DNA of 64,000 nt, taken from positions 8,308,001 through 8,372,000 of the forward strand of contig NW_027478385.1 of the NCBI RefSeq assembly GCF_051014685.1, read 5' to 3'. The notes under the pieces are model-generated. The model did not search any database and had not been told where the DNA came from. It worked only from the letters and a program-made list of their open reading frames with translations. Source of the stretch: Ptiloglossa arizonensis (lineage: Eukaryota; Arthropoda; Insecta; Hymenoptera; Colletidae). Position numbers and translations under genes: made by a program. Positions within the stretch are counted from its first letter, which is position 1; each line of letters starts with the position of its first letter. Shown piece by piece: positions 1-12,208 of this stretch.

Positions 1-3000
1 CAGGATGGCCTAGGGAAAAAATACACATACCGTTGTAATCGGGCGAGTTTCTACTTTCAGATGCAATAGGAATTTTAGGGTTAGGTCAACCGTTCGAGAG
101 ATATGGGAGTTTGATGCCAAGAAATGGTTGAGAAGGCAAAAAATTTTTCGCAATTCTGCTGCTCCAAACGCTTAACCAGAATGGCCTAGGGACAAAATAC
201 ACATACCGTTGTAATCGGGCGAGTTTCTAGTTTCAGATGCAACAGGAATTTTTGGGTTAGGTCAATCCGTTCGCGAGATATGGGAGTTTGAAGCCAAGAA
301 ATGGTTGAGGAGGCAAAAAATTTTTCGCAATTCTGCTGCTCCAAACGCTTAACCAGAATGGCCTAGGGAAAAAATACACATACCGTTGTAATCGGGCGAG
401 TTTCTACTTTCAGTTACAATAGGAATTTTTGGGTTAGGTCAAGCCGTTCGCGAGATATGTGACTTTGAAGCTAAGAAATGGTTGACAAGACAATAAATTT
501 TTCGCAATTCTGCTGCTTCAAACGCTTAACCAGAATGGCCTAGGGAAAAAATACACATACCGTTGTAATCGGGCGAGATTCTACTTTCAGTTAGAATAGG
601 AATTTTTTGGTTAAGTCAATCCGTTCGCGAGATATGGGACTTTGAAGCTAAGAAATGGTTGACAAGACAATAAATTTTTCGCACTTCTGCTGCTCCAATC
701 GCTTAACCAGAATGGCCTAAGGGAAAAATACACATACCGTTGTAATCGGGCGAGTTTCTACTTTCAGATGCAACAGGAATTTTTGGGTTAGGTCAATCCG
801 TTCGCGAGATATGGGAGTTTGAAGCCAAGAAATGGTTGAGAAGGCAAAAAATTTTTCGCAATTCTGCTGCTCCAAACGCTTAACCAGAATGGCCTAGGGA
901 AAAAATACACATACCGTTGTAATCGGGCGAGTTTCTACTTTCTGATGCAACAGGAATTTTTGGGTTAGGTCAATCCGTTCGTGAGATATGGGAGTTTGAA
1001 GCTAAGAAATAGTTCAGAAGACAACAAATTTTTCGCACTTCGGCTGCTCCAAACGCTTAACCAGAATGGCCTAGGGAAAAAATACACATACCGTTGTAAT
1101 CGGGCGAGTTTCTACTTTCAGACGCAATAGGAATTTTTGGGTTAGGTCAATCCGTTCGCGAGATATGGGAGTTTGAAGCAAAGAAATGGTTGAGAAGAGA
1201 ACACATTTTTCGCAATTCTGCTGCTCCAAACGCTTAACCAGAATGGCCTAGGGAACAAATACACGTACCGCTGTAATCGGGCGAGTTTCTACTTTCAGAC
1301 GCAATAGGAATTTCTGGGTTAGGTCAATCCGTTCGCCAGATATGGGAGTTTGAATCCATGAAATGGTTGAGAAGGCAAAAAATTTTTCGCAATTCTGCTG
1401 CTCCAAACGCTTAACCAGGATGGCCTAGGGAAAAAATACACATACCGTTGTAATCGGGCCAGTTTCTACTTTCAGACGCAATAGGAATTTTTGGGTTAGG
1501 TCAATCCGTTCGCGAGATATGGTAGTTTGAAGCCAAGAAATGGTTGAGAAGGCAAAAAATTTTCCACAATTCTGCTGCTCGAAACGCTTAACCAGAATGG
1601 CCTAGGGAAAAAATACACATACCGTTGTAATCGGGCGAGTTTCTACTTTCAGATGCAACAGGAATTTTTGGGTTAGGTCAATCCGTTCGCGAGATATGGG
1701 TGTTTGAAGCCAAGAAATGGTTGAGAAGGCAAAAAATTTTTCGCAATTCTGCTGCTCCAGACGCTTCACCAGAATGGCCTCGACAAAAATACACGTACGG
1801 TTGTAATCGGGCGAGTTTCTACTTTCAAATGCAATAGGAATTTTTGGGTCAGGTCAATCCGTTCGCCAGATGTGGGAGTTTAAAGACAAGAAATGGTTGA
1901 GGAGGCAAAAAATTTTTCGCAATTCTGCTGCTCCAAACGCTTAACCAGAATGGCCTAGGGAACAAATACACGTACCGCTGTAATCGGGCGAGTTTCTACT
2001 TTCAGATGCAATAGGAATTTTTGGGTTAGGACAATCCATTCGCGAAATATGGGAGTTTGAAGCCAAGAAATGGTTGAGAAGGCAAAAAATTTTTCGCAAT
2101 TCTGCTGCTCCAAACGCTTAACCAGAATGGCCTAGGGAAAAAATACACATACCGTTGTAATCGGGCGAGTTTCTACTTTCAGATGCAACAGGAATTTTTG
2201 TGTTAGGTCAATCCGTTCGCGAGATATGGGAGTTTGAAGCCAAGAAATGGTTGAGAAGGCAAAAAATTTTTCGCAATTCTGCTGCTCCAGACGCTTCACC
2301 AGTATGGCCTAGGGAAAAAATACACATTCCGTTGTAATCGGGCGAGTTTCTACTTTCAGACGCAACAGGAAATTTAGGGTTAGGTCAATCCGATCGCGAG
2401 ATATGGGACTTTGAAGCTAAGAAATGGTTGACAAGACAATAAATTTTTCGCACTTTTGCTGCTCCAATCGCTTAACCAGAATGGCCTAAGGGAAAAATAC
2501 ACGTACCGTTGTAATCGGGCGAGTTTCTACTTTCAAATGCAATAGGAATTTTTGGGTTAGGTCAATCCGTTCGCGAGATGTGGGAGTTTGAAGCTAAGAA
2601 ATGGTTGAGAAGACAACAAATTTTTCGCAATTCTGCTGCTCCAAACGCTTAACCAGAATGGCCTTGGGAAAAAATACACGTACCGCTGTAATCGGGCGAG
2701 TTTCTACTTTCAGATGCAATAGGAATTTTTGGGTTAGGTCAATCCGTTCGCGAGATATGGGAGTTTGAAGCTAAGAAATGGTTGATAAGGCAAAAAATTT
2801 TTCGCAATTCTGCGGCTCCTAACGCTTAACCAGAATGGCCTAGGGAAAAAATACACATACCGTTGTAATCGGGCGAGTTTCTACTTTCAGATGCAACAGG
2901 AATTTTTGGGTTATGTCAATCCGTTCGCGAGATATGGGACTTTGAAGCTAAGAAATGGTTGACAAGACAATAAATTTTTCGCAATTCTGCTGCTCCAAAC

Positions 3001-4601
3001 GCTTAACCAGAATGGCCTAGGGAAAAAATACACATACCGTTGTAATCGGGCGAGTTTCTACTTTCAGATGCAACAGTAATTTTTGGGTTAGGTCAATCCG
3101 TTCGCGAGATATGGGACTTTGAAGCTAAGAAATGGTTGATAAGACAATAAATTTTTCGCACTTTTGCTGCTCCAATCGCTTAACCAGAATGGCCTAAGGG
3201 AAAAATACACATTCCGTTGTAATCGGGCGAGTTTCTACTTTCAGACGCAACAGGAATTTTTGGGTTAGGTCAATCCGTTCGCGAGATATGGGACTTTGAA
3301 GCTAAGAAATGGTTGACAAGACAATAAATTTTTCGCAATTCTGCTGCTCCAAACGCTTAACCAGAATGGCCTAGGGAAAAAATACACATACCGTTGTAAT
3401 CGGGCGAGATTCTACTTTCACTTACAATAGGTATTTTTGGGTTAGGTCAATACGTTCGCGAGATATGGGACTTTGAAGCTAAGAAATGGTTGACAAGACA
3501 ATAAATTTTTCGCAATTCTGCGGCTCCTAACGCTTAACCAGGATGGCCTAGGGAAAAAAAAACACATACCGTTGTAATCGGGCGAGTTTCCACTTTCAGA
3601 TGCAACAGGAATTTTTGGGTTAGGTCAATCCGTTCGCGAGATATGGGAGTTTGAAGCCAAGAAATGGTTGAGAAGGCAAAAAATTTTTCGCAATTCTGCT
3701 GCTCCAAACGCTTAACAAGAATGGCCTAGGGAATAAATACACATACCCTTGTAATCGGGCGAGTTCCTACTTTCAGACGCAATAGGAATTTTTGGGTTAG
3801 GTCAATCCGTTCGCGAGATATGGGAGTTTGAAGCCAAGAAATGGTTGAGAAGGCAAAAAATTTTTCGCAATTCTGCTGCTTCATACGCTTAACCAGACTG
3901 GCCTAGGGAAAAAATACACATACCGTTGTAATCGGGCGAGTTTCTACTTTCAGCTACAATAGGAATTTTTGGGTTAGGTCAATTCGTTCGCGAGATATGG
4001 GTCTTTGAAGCTAAGAAATGGTTGACAAGACAATAAATTTTTCGCAATGCTGCTGCTTCAAACGCTTAACCAGAACGGCCTAGGGAAAAAATACACATAC
4101 CGTTGTAATCGGGCAAGATTCTATTTTCAGTTACAATAGGTATTTTTGGGTTAGGTCAATCCGTTCGCGAGATATGGGACTTTGAAGCTAAGAAATGGTT
4201 GACAAGACAATAAATTTTTCGCAATTCTGCTGCTCCAATCGCTTAACCAGAATGGCCTAAGGGAAAAATACACGTACCGTTGTAATCGGGCGAGTTTCTA
4301 CTTTCAAATGCAATAGGAATTTTTGGGTTGGGTCAATCCGTTCGCGAGATATGGGAGTTTGAAGCTAACAAATGGTTGAGAAGAGAACAAATTTTTCGCA
4401 ATTCTGCTGCTCCAAACGCTTAACCAGAATGGCCTAGGGAAAAAATACACATACCCTTGTAATCGGGCGAGTTTCTACTTTCAGACGCAACAGGAATTTT
4501 TGGGTTAGGTCAATCCGTTCGCGAGATATGGGAGTTTGAAGCCAAGAAATGGTTGAGAAGGCAAAAAATTTTTCGCAATTCTGCTGCTCCAAACGCTTAA
4601 C
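1..4601 (+). repeat. 26-monomer higher-order repeat, copy 1 (4601 bp)
   Basis: Twenty-six consecutive monomers with a distinctive order of variants repeat from position 4602. Markers in order include monomer 1 (GTCAACCGTTCGAGAG, one base short), monomer 2 (TTTCTAGTTTCAG), monomer 6 (TTCTGATGCAAC with TTCGTGAG), monomer 7 (GAACACATTTTTCGC), monomer 9 (CGGGCCAG), monomer 11 at 1770 (GGCCTCGACAAAAA, one base short), monomer 16 (GGCCTTGGG), monomer 18 (CAACAGTAATTTTT) and monomer 21 at 3539 (nine A's, one base long). Monomers 20 and 22-25 (3362-4424) are family-2 types, so this HOR already mixes the two families. The period is 26 x 177 - 1 = 4601 because of the -1, -1 and +1 indels. Confidence 0.95.
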
Positions 4602-7600
4602 CAGGATGGCCTAGGGAAAAAATACACATACCGTTGTAATCGGGCGAGTTTCTACTTTCAGATGCAATAGGAATTTTAGGGTTAGGTCAACCGTTCGAGA
4701 GATATGGGAGTTTGATGCCAAGAAATGGTTGAGAAGGCAAAAAATTTTTCGCAATTCTGCTGCTCCAAACGCTTAACCAGAATGGCCTAGGGACAAAATA
4801 CACATACCGTTGTAATCGGGCGAGTTTCTAGTTTCAGATGCAACAGGAATTTTTGGGTTAGGTCAATCCGTTCGCGAGATATGGGAGTTTGAAGCCAAGA
4901 AATGGTTGAGGAGGCAAAAAATTTTTCGCAATTCTGCTGCTCCAAACGCTTAACCAGAATGGCCTAGGGAAAAAATACACATACCGTTGTAATCGGGCGA
5001 GTTTCTACTTTCAGTTACAATAGGAATTTTTGGGTTAGGTCAAGCCGTTCGCGAGATATGTGACTTTGAAGCTAAGAAATGGTTGACAAGACAATAAATT
5101 TTTCGCAATTCTGCTGCTTCAAACGCTTAACCAGAATGGCCTAGGGAAAAAATACACATACCGTTGTAATCGGGCGAGATTCTACTTTCAGTTAGAATAG
5201 GAATTTTTTGGTTAAGTCAATCCGTTCGCGAGATATGGGACTTTGAAGCTAAGAAATGGTTGACAAGACAATAAATTTTTCGCACTTCTGCTGCTCCAAT
5301 CGCTTAACCAGAATGGCCTAAGGGAAAAATACACATACCGTTGTAATCGGGCGAGTTTCTACTTTCAGATGCAACAGGAATTTTTGGGTTAGGTCAATCC
5401 GTTCGCGAGATATGGGAGTTTGAAGCCAAGAAATGGTTGAGAAGGCAAAAAATTTTTCGCAATTCTGCTGCTCCAAACGCTTAACCAGAATGGCCTAGGG
5501 AAAAAATACACATACCGTTGTAATCGGGCGAGTTTCTACTTTCTGATGCAACAGGAATTTTTGGGTTAGGTCAATCCGTTCGTGAGATATGGGAGTTTGA
5601 AGCTAAGAAATAGTTCAGAAGACAACAAATTTTTCGCACTTCGGCTGCTCCAAACGCTTAACCAGAATGGCCTAGGGAAAAAATACACATACCGTTGTAA
5701 TCGGGCGAGTTTCTACTTTCAGACGCAATAGGAATTTTTGGGTTAGGTCAATCCGTTCGCGAGATATGGGAGTTTGAAGCAAAGAAATGGTTGAGAAGAG
5801 AACACATTTTTCGCAATTCTGCTGCTCCAAACGCTTAACCAGAATGGCCTAGGGAACAAATACACGTACCGCTGTAATCGGGCGAGTTTCTACTTTCAGA
5901 CGCAATAGGAATTTTTGGGTTAGGTCAATCCGTTCGCCAGATATGGGAGTTTGAATCCATGAAATGGTTGAGAAGGCAAAAAATTTTTCGCAATTCTGCT
6001 GCTCCAAACGCTTAACCAAGATGGCCTAGGGAAAAAATACACATACCGTTGTAATCGGGCCAGTTTCTACTTTCAGACGCAATAGGAATTTTTGGGTTAG
6101 GTCAATCCGTTCGCGAGATATGGTAGTTTGAAGCCAAGAAATGGTTGAGAAGGCAAAAAATTTTCCACAATTCTGCTGCTCGAAACGCTTAACCAGAATG
6201 GCCTAGGGAAAAAATACACATACCGTTGTAATCGGGCGAGTTTCTACTTTCAGATGCAACAGGAATTTTTGGGTTAGGTCAATCCGTTCGCGAGATATGG
6301 GTGTTTGAAGCCAAGAAATGGTTGAGAAGGCAAAAAATTTTTCGCAATTCTGCTGCTCCAGACGCTTCACCAGAATGGCCTCGACAAAAATACACGTACG
6401 GTTGTAATCGGGCGAGTTTCTACTTTCAAATGCAATAGGAATTTTTGGGTCAGGTCAATCCGTTCGCCAGATGTGGGAGTTTAAAGACATGAAATGGTTG
6501 AGGAGGCAAAAAATTTTTCGCAATTCTGCTGCTCCAAACGCTTAACCAGAATGGCCTAGGGAACAAATACACGTACCGCTGTAATCGGGCGAGTTTCTAC
6601 TTTCAGATGCAATAGGAATTTTTGGGTTAGGACAATCCATTCGCGAAATATGGGAGTTTGAAGCCAAGAAATGGTTGAGAAGGCAAAAAATTTTTCGCAA
6701 TTCTGCTGCTCCAAACGCTTAACCAGAATGGCCTAGGGAAAAAATACACATACCGTTGTAATCGGGCGAGTTTCTACTTTCAGATGCAACAGGAATTTTT
6801 GTGTTAGGTCAATCCGTTCGCGAGATATGGGAGTTTGAAGCCAAGAAATGGTTGAGAAGGCAAAAAATTTTTCGCAATTCTGCTGCTCCAGACGCTTCAC
6901 CAGTATGGCCTAGGGAAAAAATACACATTCCGTTGTAATCGGGCGAGTTTCTACTTTCAGACGCAACAGGAAATTTAGGGTTAGGTCAATCCGATCGCGA
7001 GATATGGGACTTTGAAGCTAAGAAATGGTTGACAAGACAATAAATTTTTCGCACTTTTGCTGCTCCAATCGCTTAACCAGAATGGCCTAAGGGAAAAATA
7101 CACGTACCGTTGTAATCGGGCGAGTTTCTACTTTCAAATGCAATAGGAATTTTTGGGTTAGGTCAATCCGTTCGCGAGATGTGGGAGTTTGAAGCTAAGA
7201 AATGGTTGAGAAGACAACAAATTTTTCGCAATTCTGCTGCTCCAAACGCTTAACCAGAATGGCCTTGGGAAAAAATACACGTACCGCTGTAATCGGGCGA
7301 GTTTCTACTTTCAGATGCAATAGGAATTTTTGGGTTAGGTCAATCCGTTCGCGAGATATGGGAGTTTGAAGCTAAGAAATGGTTGATAAGGCAAAAAATT
7401 TTTCGCAATTCTGCGGCTCCTAACGCTTAACCAGAATGGCCTAGGGAAAAAATACACATACCGTTGTAATCGGGCGAGTTTCTACTTTCAGATGCAACAG
7501 GAATTTTTGGGTTATGTCAATCCGTTCGCGAGATATGGGACTTTGAAGCTAAGAAATGGTTGACAAGACAATAAATTTTTCGCAATTCTGCTGCTCCAAA

Positions 7601-7930
7601 CGCTTAACCAGAATGGCCTAGGGAAAAAATACACATACCGTTGTAATCGGGCGAGTTTCTACTTTCAGATGCAACAGTAATTTTTGGGTTAGGTCAATCC
7701 GTTCGCGAGATATGGGACTTTGAAGCTAAGAAATGGTTGATAAGACAATAAATTTTTCGCACTTTTGCTGCTCCAATCGCTTAACCAGAATGGCCTAAGG
7801 GAAAAATACACATTCCGTTGTAATCGGGCGAGTTTCTACTTTCAGACGCAACAGGAATTTTTGGGTTAGGTCAATCCGTTCGCGAGATATGGGACTTTGA
7901 AGCTAAGAAATGGTTGACAAGACAATAAAT
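4602..7930 (+). repeat. 26-monomer higher-order repeat, copy 2 (first 18.8 monomers)
   Basis: This matches 1-3329 at a constant offset of 4601. I noticed only three substitutions between the copies (1314 C/T at 5915, 1418 G/A at 6019, 1889 A/T at 6490), about 99.9% identity by eye, and both one-base-short monomers are shared. The match breaks inside the monomer starting at 7786: copy 1 continues with TCGCAATTCTGC while copy 2 switches to TCGCACTTTTGC. The last seven monomers of the HOR are therefore replaced, with the breakpoint within a monomer rather than at its edge. Confidence 0.95.
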
Positions 7931-9420
7931 TTTTCGCACTTTTGCTGCTCCAATCGCTTAACCAGAATGGCCTAAGGGAAAAATACACGTACCGTTGTAA
8001 TCGGGCGAGTTTCTACTTTCAAATGCAATAGGAATTTTTGGGTTAGGTCAATCCGTTCGCGAGATGTGGGAGTTTAGACAAGAAATGGTTGAGGAGGCAA
8101 AAAATTTTTCGCAATTCTGCTGCTCCAAACGCTTAACCAGAATGGCCTAGGGAAAAAATACACGTACCGCTGTAATCGGGCGAGTTTCTACTTTCAGATG
8201 CAATAGGAATTTTTGGGTTAGGACAATCCATTCGCGAGATATGGGAGTTTGAAGCCAAGAAATGGTTGAGAAGACAAAAAATTTTTCGCAATTCTGCTGC
8301 CCCAAACGCTTAACCAGAATGGCCTAGGTAAAAAATACACATACCGCTGTAATCGGGCGAGTTTCTACTTTCAGTCGCAACAGGAATTTTTGGGTTAGGT
8401 CAATCCGTTCGCGAGATATGGGAGTTTGAATCCAAGAAATGGTTGAGAAGGCAAAAAATTTTTCGCAATTCTGCTGCTCCAAACGCTTAACCAGAATGGC
8501 CTAGGGAAAAAATACACATACCGTTGTAATCGGGCGAGTTTCTACTTTCAGATGCAACAGGAATTTTTGGGTTAGGTCAATCCGTTCGCGAGATATGGGA
8601 GTTTGAAGCCAAGAAATGGTTGAGAGGGCAAAAAATTTTTCGCAATTCTGCGGCTCCTAACGCTTAACCAGAATGGCCTAGGGAAAAAATACACCTACCG
8701 CTGTAATCGGGCGAGTTTCTACTTTCAGATGCAACAGGAATTTTTGGGTTAGGTCAATCCGTTCGCGAGATATGGGAGTTTGAAGCCAAGAAATGGTTGA
8801 GAAGGCAAAAAATTTTTCGCAATTCTGCCGCTCCAAACGCTTAACCAGAATGGCCTAAGGAAAAAATACACCTACCGTTGTAATCGGGCGAGTTTCTACT
8901 TTCAGATGCAACAGGAATTTTTGGGTTAGGTCAATCCGTTCGCGAGATATGGGAGTTTGAAGCCAAGAAATGGTTGAGAAGGCAAAAAATTTTTCGCAAT
9001 TCTGCTGCTCCAAACGCTTAACCAGAATGGGCTAAAGAAAAAATACACATACCGTTGTAATCGGGCGAGTTTCTACTTTCAGACGCAACAGGAATTTTTG
9101 GGTTAGGTCAATCCGTTCGCGAGATATGGGACTTTGAAGCTAAGAAATGGTTGACAAGACAATAAATTTTTCGCACTTTTGCTGCTCCAATCGCTTAACC
9201 AGAGTGGCCTAAGGGAAAAATACACGTACCGTTGTAATCGGGCGAGTTTCTACTTTCAAATGCAATAGGAATTTTTGGGTTAGGTCAATCCGTTCGCGAG
9301 ATGTGGGAGTTTGAAGCTAAGAAATGGATGAGAAGACAACAAATTTTTTGCACTTCTGCTGCTCCAAACGCTTAACCAGAATGGCCTAGGAAAAAAATAC
9401 ACATACCGCTGTAATCGGGC
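7786..9420 (+). repeat. 1.6-kb family-1 segment, copy 1 of 3
   Basis: About nine monomers that recur at 18049-19683 (offset 10263) and at about 40253-41803 (offset 32383). They contain the two-base-short monomer, then CCTAGGTAAAAAATAC (8315), GAGAGGGCAAAAAA or its unmutated form (8492), the CCTAAGGAAAAAATAC monomer (8846) and the GGGCTAAAGAAAAAATAC monomer (9023). Copies differ by scattered substitutions such as CACCTACCG here against CACATACCG at 18.9-19.1 kb. Confidence 0.88.
7963..8137 (+). repeat. Two-base-short marker monomer (175 bp)
   Basis: This monomer reads GAGATGTGGGAGTTTAGACAAG where others have GAGTTTGAAGCCAAG, a 2-bp loss. The same deletion occurs in the monomers at 18226 and 40346. 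Because a deletion is a better lineage marker than a substitution, it ties these three places together as copies of one ancestral segment. Confidence 0.9.
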
Positions 9421-11323
9421 GAGTTTCTACTTTCAGTCGCAACAGGAATTTTTGGGTTAGGTCAATCCGTTCGCGAGATATGGGAGTTTGAATCCAAGAA
9501 ATGGTTGAGAAGGCAAAAAATTTTTCGCAATTCTGCTGCTCCAAACGCTTAACCAGAATGGCCTAGGGAAAAAATACACATACCGCTGTAATCGGGCGAG
9601 TTTCTACTTTCAGATGCAACAGGAATTTTTGGGTTGGGTCAATCCGTTCGCGAGATATGGGAGTTTGAAGCCAAGAAATGGTTGAGGAGGCAAAAAATTT
9701 TTCGCAATTCTGCTGCTTCAAACGCTTAACCAGAACGGCCTAGGGAAAAAATACACATACCTTTGTAATCGGGCAAGATTCTACTTTCAGTTACAATAGG
9801 TATTTTTGGGTTAGGTCAATCCGTTCGCGAGATATGGGACTTTGAAGCTAAGAAATGGTTGACAAGACAATAAATTTTTCGCACTTTTGCTGCTCCAATC
9901 GCTTAACCAGAGTGGCCTAAGGGAAAAATACACGTACCGTTGTAATCGGGCGAGTTTCTACTTTCAAATGCAATAGGAATTTTTGGGTTAGGTCAATCCG
10001 TTCGCGAGATGTGGGAGTTTGAAGCTAAGAAATAGATGAGAAGAAAACAAATTTTTTGCACTTCTGCTGCTCCAAGCGCTTAACCAGAATGGCCTAGGGA
10101 AAAAATACACATACCGCTGTAATCGGGCGAGTTTCTACTTTCAGTCGCAACAGGAATTTTTGGGTTAGGTCAATCCGTTCGCGAGATATGGGAGTTTGAA
10201 TCCAAGAAATGGTTGAGAAGGCAAAAAATTTTTCGCAATTCTGCTGCTCCAAACGCTTAACCAGAATGGCCTAGGGAAAAAATACACATACCGTTGTAAT
10301 CGGGCGAGTTTCTACTTTCAGATGCAACAGGAATTTTTGGGTTAGGTCAATCCGTTCGCGAGATGTGGGAGTTTGAAGCCAAGAAATGGTTGAGGAGGCA
10401 AAAAATTTTTCGCAATTCTGCTGCTTCAAACGCTTAACCAGAACGGCCTAGGGAAAAAATACACATACCTTTGTAATCGGGCAAGATTCTACTTTCAGTT
10501 ACAATAGGTATTTTTGGGTTAGGTCAATCCGTTCGCGAGATATGGGACTTTGAAGCTAAGAAATGGTTGACAAGACAATAAATTTTTCGCACTTTTGCTG
10601 CTCCAATCGCTTAACCAGAGTGGCCTAAGGGAAAAATACACGTACCGTTGTAATCGGGCGAGTTTCTACTTTCAAATGCAATAGGAATTTTTGGGTTAGG
10701 TCAATCCGTTCGCGAGATGTGGGAGTTTGAAGCTAAGAAATAGATGAGAAGAAAACAAATTTTTTGCACTTCTGCTGCTCCAAGCGCTTAACCAGAATGG
10801 CCTAGGGAAAAAATACACATACCGCTGTAATCGGGCGAGTTTCTACTTTCAGTCGCAACAGGAATTTTTGGGTTAGGTCAATCCGTTCGCGAGATATGGG
10901 AGTTTGAATCCAAGAAATGGTTGAGAAGGCAAAAAATTTTTCGCAATTCTGCTGCTCCAAACGCTTAACCAGAATGGCCTAGGGAAAAAATACACATACC
11001 GTTGTAATCGGGCGAGTTTCTACTTTCAGATGCAACAGGAATTTTTGGGTTAGGTCAATCCGTTCGCGAGATGTGGGAGTTTGAAGCCAAGAAATGGTTG
11101 AGGAGGCAAAAAATTTTTCGCAATTCTGCTGCTTCAAACGCTTAACCAGAACGGCCAGGGGAAAAAATACACATACCGTTGTAATCGGGCAAGATTCTAC
11201 TTTCAGTTACAATAGGTATTTTTGGGTTAGGTCAATCCGTTCGCGAGATATGGGACTTTGAAGCTAAGAAATGGTTGACAAGACAATAAATTTTTCGCAC
11301 TTCTGCTGCTCCAATCGCTTAAC
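9200..11323 (+). repeat. 4-monomer (708-bp) HOR, three tandem copies
   Basis: Monomers at 9200, 9908 and 10616 all begin CAGAGTGGCCTAAGGG and start the same four-monomer series: (1) AGAGTGG type with GATGTGGGAG; (2) CAGTCGCAACAGG with GAATCCAAG; (3) GATGCAACAGG with GAGGAGGCAAAAAA; (4) CAGAACGG with GGGCAAGATTCTAC. Each unit is 708 bp. Units 2 and 3 share AAATAGATGAGAAGAAAAC where unit 1 has AAATGGATGAGAAGACAAC, so they are the more recent duplicates. The fourth monomer of unit 3 carries GGCCAGGGG. The whole triplet recurs at 41583-43706. Confidence 0.94.
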
Positions 11324-12208
11324 CAGTATGGCCTAAGGGAAAAATACACGTACCGTTGTAATCGGGCGAGTTTCTACTTTCAAATGCAATAGGAATTTTT
11401 GGGTTGGGTCAATCCGTTCGCGAGATATGGGACTTTGAAGCTAAGAAATGGTTGACAAGACAATAAATTTTTCGCAATTCTGCGGCTCCTAACGCTTAAC
11501 CAGGATGGCCTAGGGAAAAAATACACATACCTTTGTAATCGGGCGAGTTTCTACTTTCAGATGCAATAGGAATTTTTGGGTTAGGTCAATCCGTTCGCGA
11601 GATATGGGAGTTTGAAGCCATGAAATGGTTGAGAAGGCAAAAAATTTTTCGCAATTCTGCTGCTCCAAACGCTTAACAAGAATGGCCTAGGGAAAAAATA
11701 CACATACCGTTGTAATCGGGCGAGTTTCTACTTTCAGCTACAATAGGAATTTTTGGGTTAGGTCAATTCGTTCGCGAGATATGGGACTTTGAAGCTAAGA
11801 AATGGTTGACAAGACAATAAATTTTTCGCAATTCTGCTGCTTCAAACGCTTAACCAGAACGGCCTAGGGAAAAAATACACATACCGTTGTAATCGGGCGA
11901 GTTTCTACTTTCAAATGCAATAGGAATTTTTGGGTTGTATCAATCCGTTCGCGAGATATGGGAGTTTGAAGCTAACAAATGGTTGAGAAGAGAACAAATT
12001 TTTCGCAATTCTGCTGCTCCAAACGCTTAACCAGGAAGGCCTAGGGAAAAAATACACATACCGTTGTAATCGGGCGAGTTTCTACTTTCAGCTACAATAG
12101 GAATTTTTGGGTTAGGTCAATTCGTTCGCGAGATATGGGACTTTGAAGCTAAGAAATGGTTGACAAGACAATAAATTTTTCGCAATTCTGCGGCTCCTAA
12201 GGCTTAAC
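11324..12208 (+). repeat. Junction monomers between the tetramer block and the 13-mer domain
   Basis: Five monomers lead from the 708-bp block into family-2 sequence: 11324 (CAGTATGGCCTAAGGG), 11501 (CAGGATGG with CCTTTGTAATC and GCCATGAAATGG), 11678 (ACAAGAATGG with a CAGCTACAATAGG cassette), 11855 (CAGAACGG with GGGTTGTATC) and 12032 (CAGGAAGG). The monomers at 11324, 11501 and 11678 are the ones missing from the partner duplication at 43.7 kb. Confidence 0.85.

Noticed and set aside
75..85. Interstitial telomere array
   Set aside because: Only 8-11 bases match per monomer; there is no tandem run of TTAGGG.
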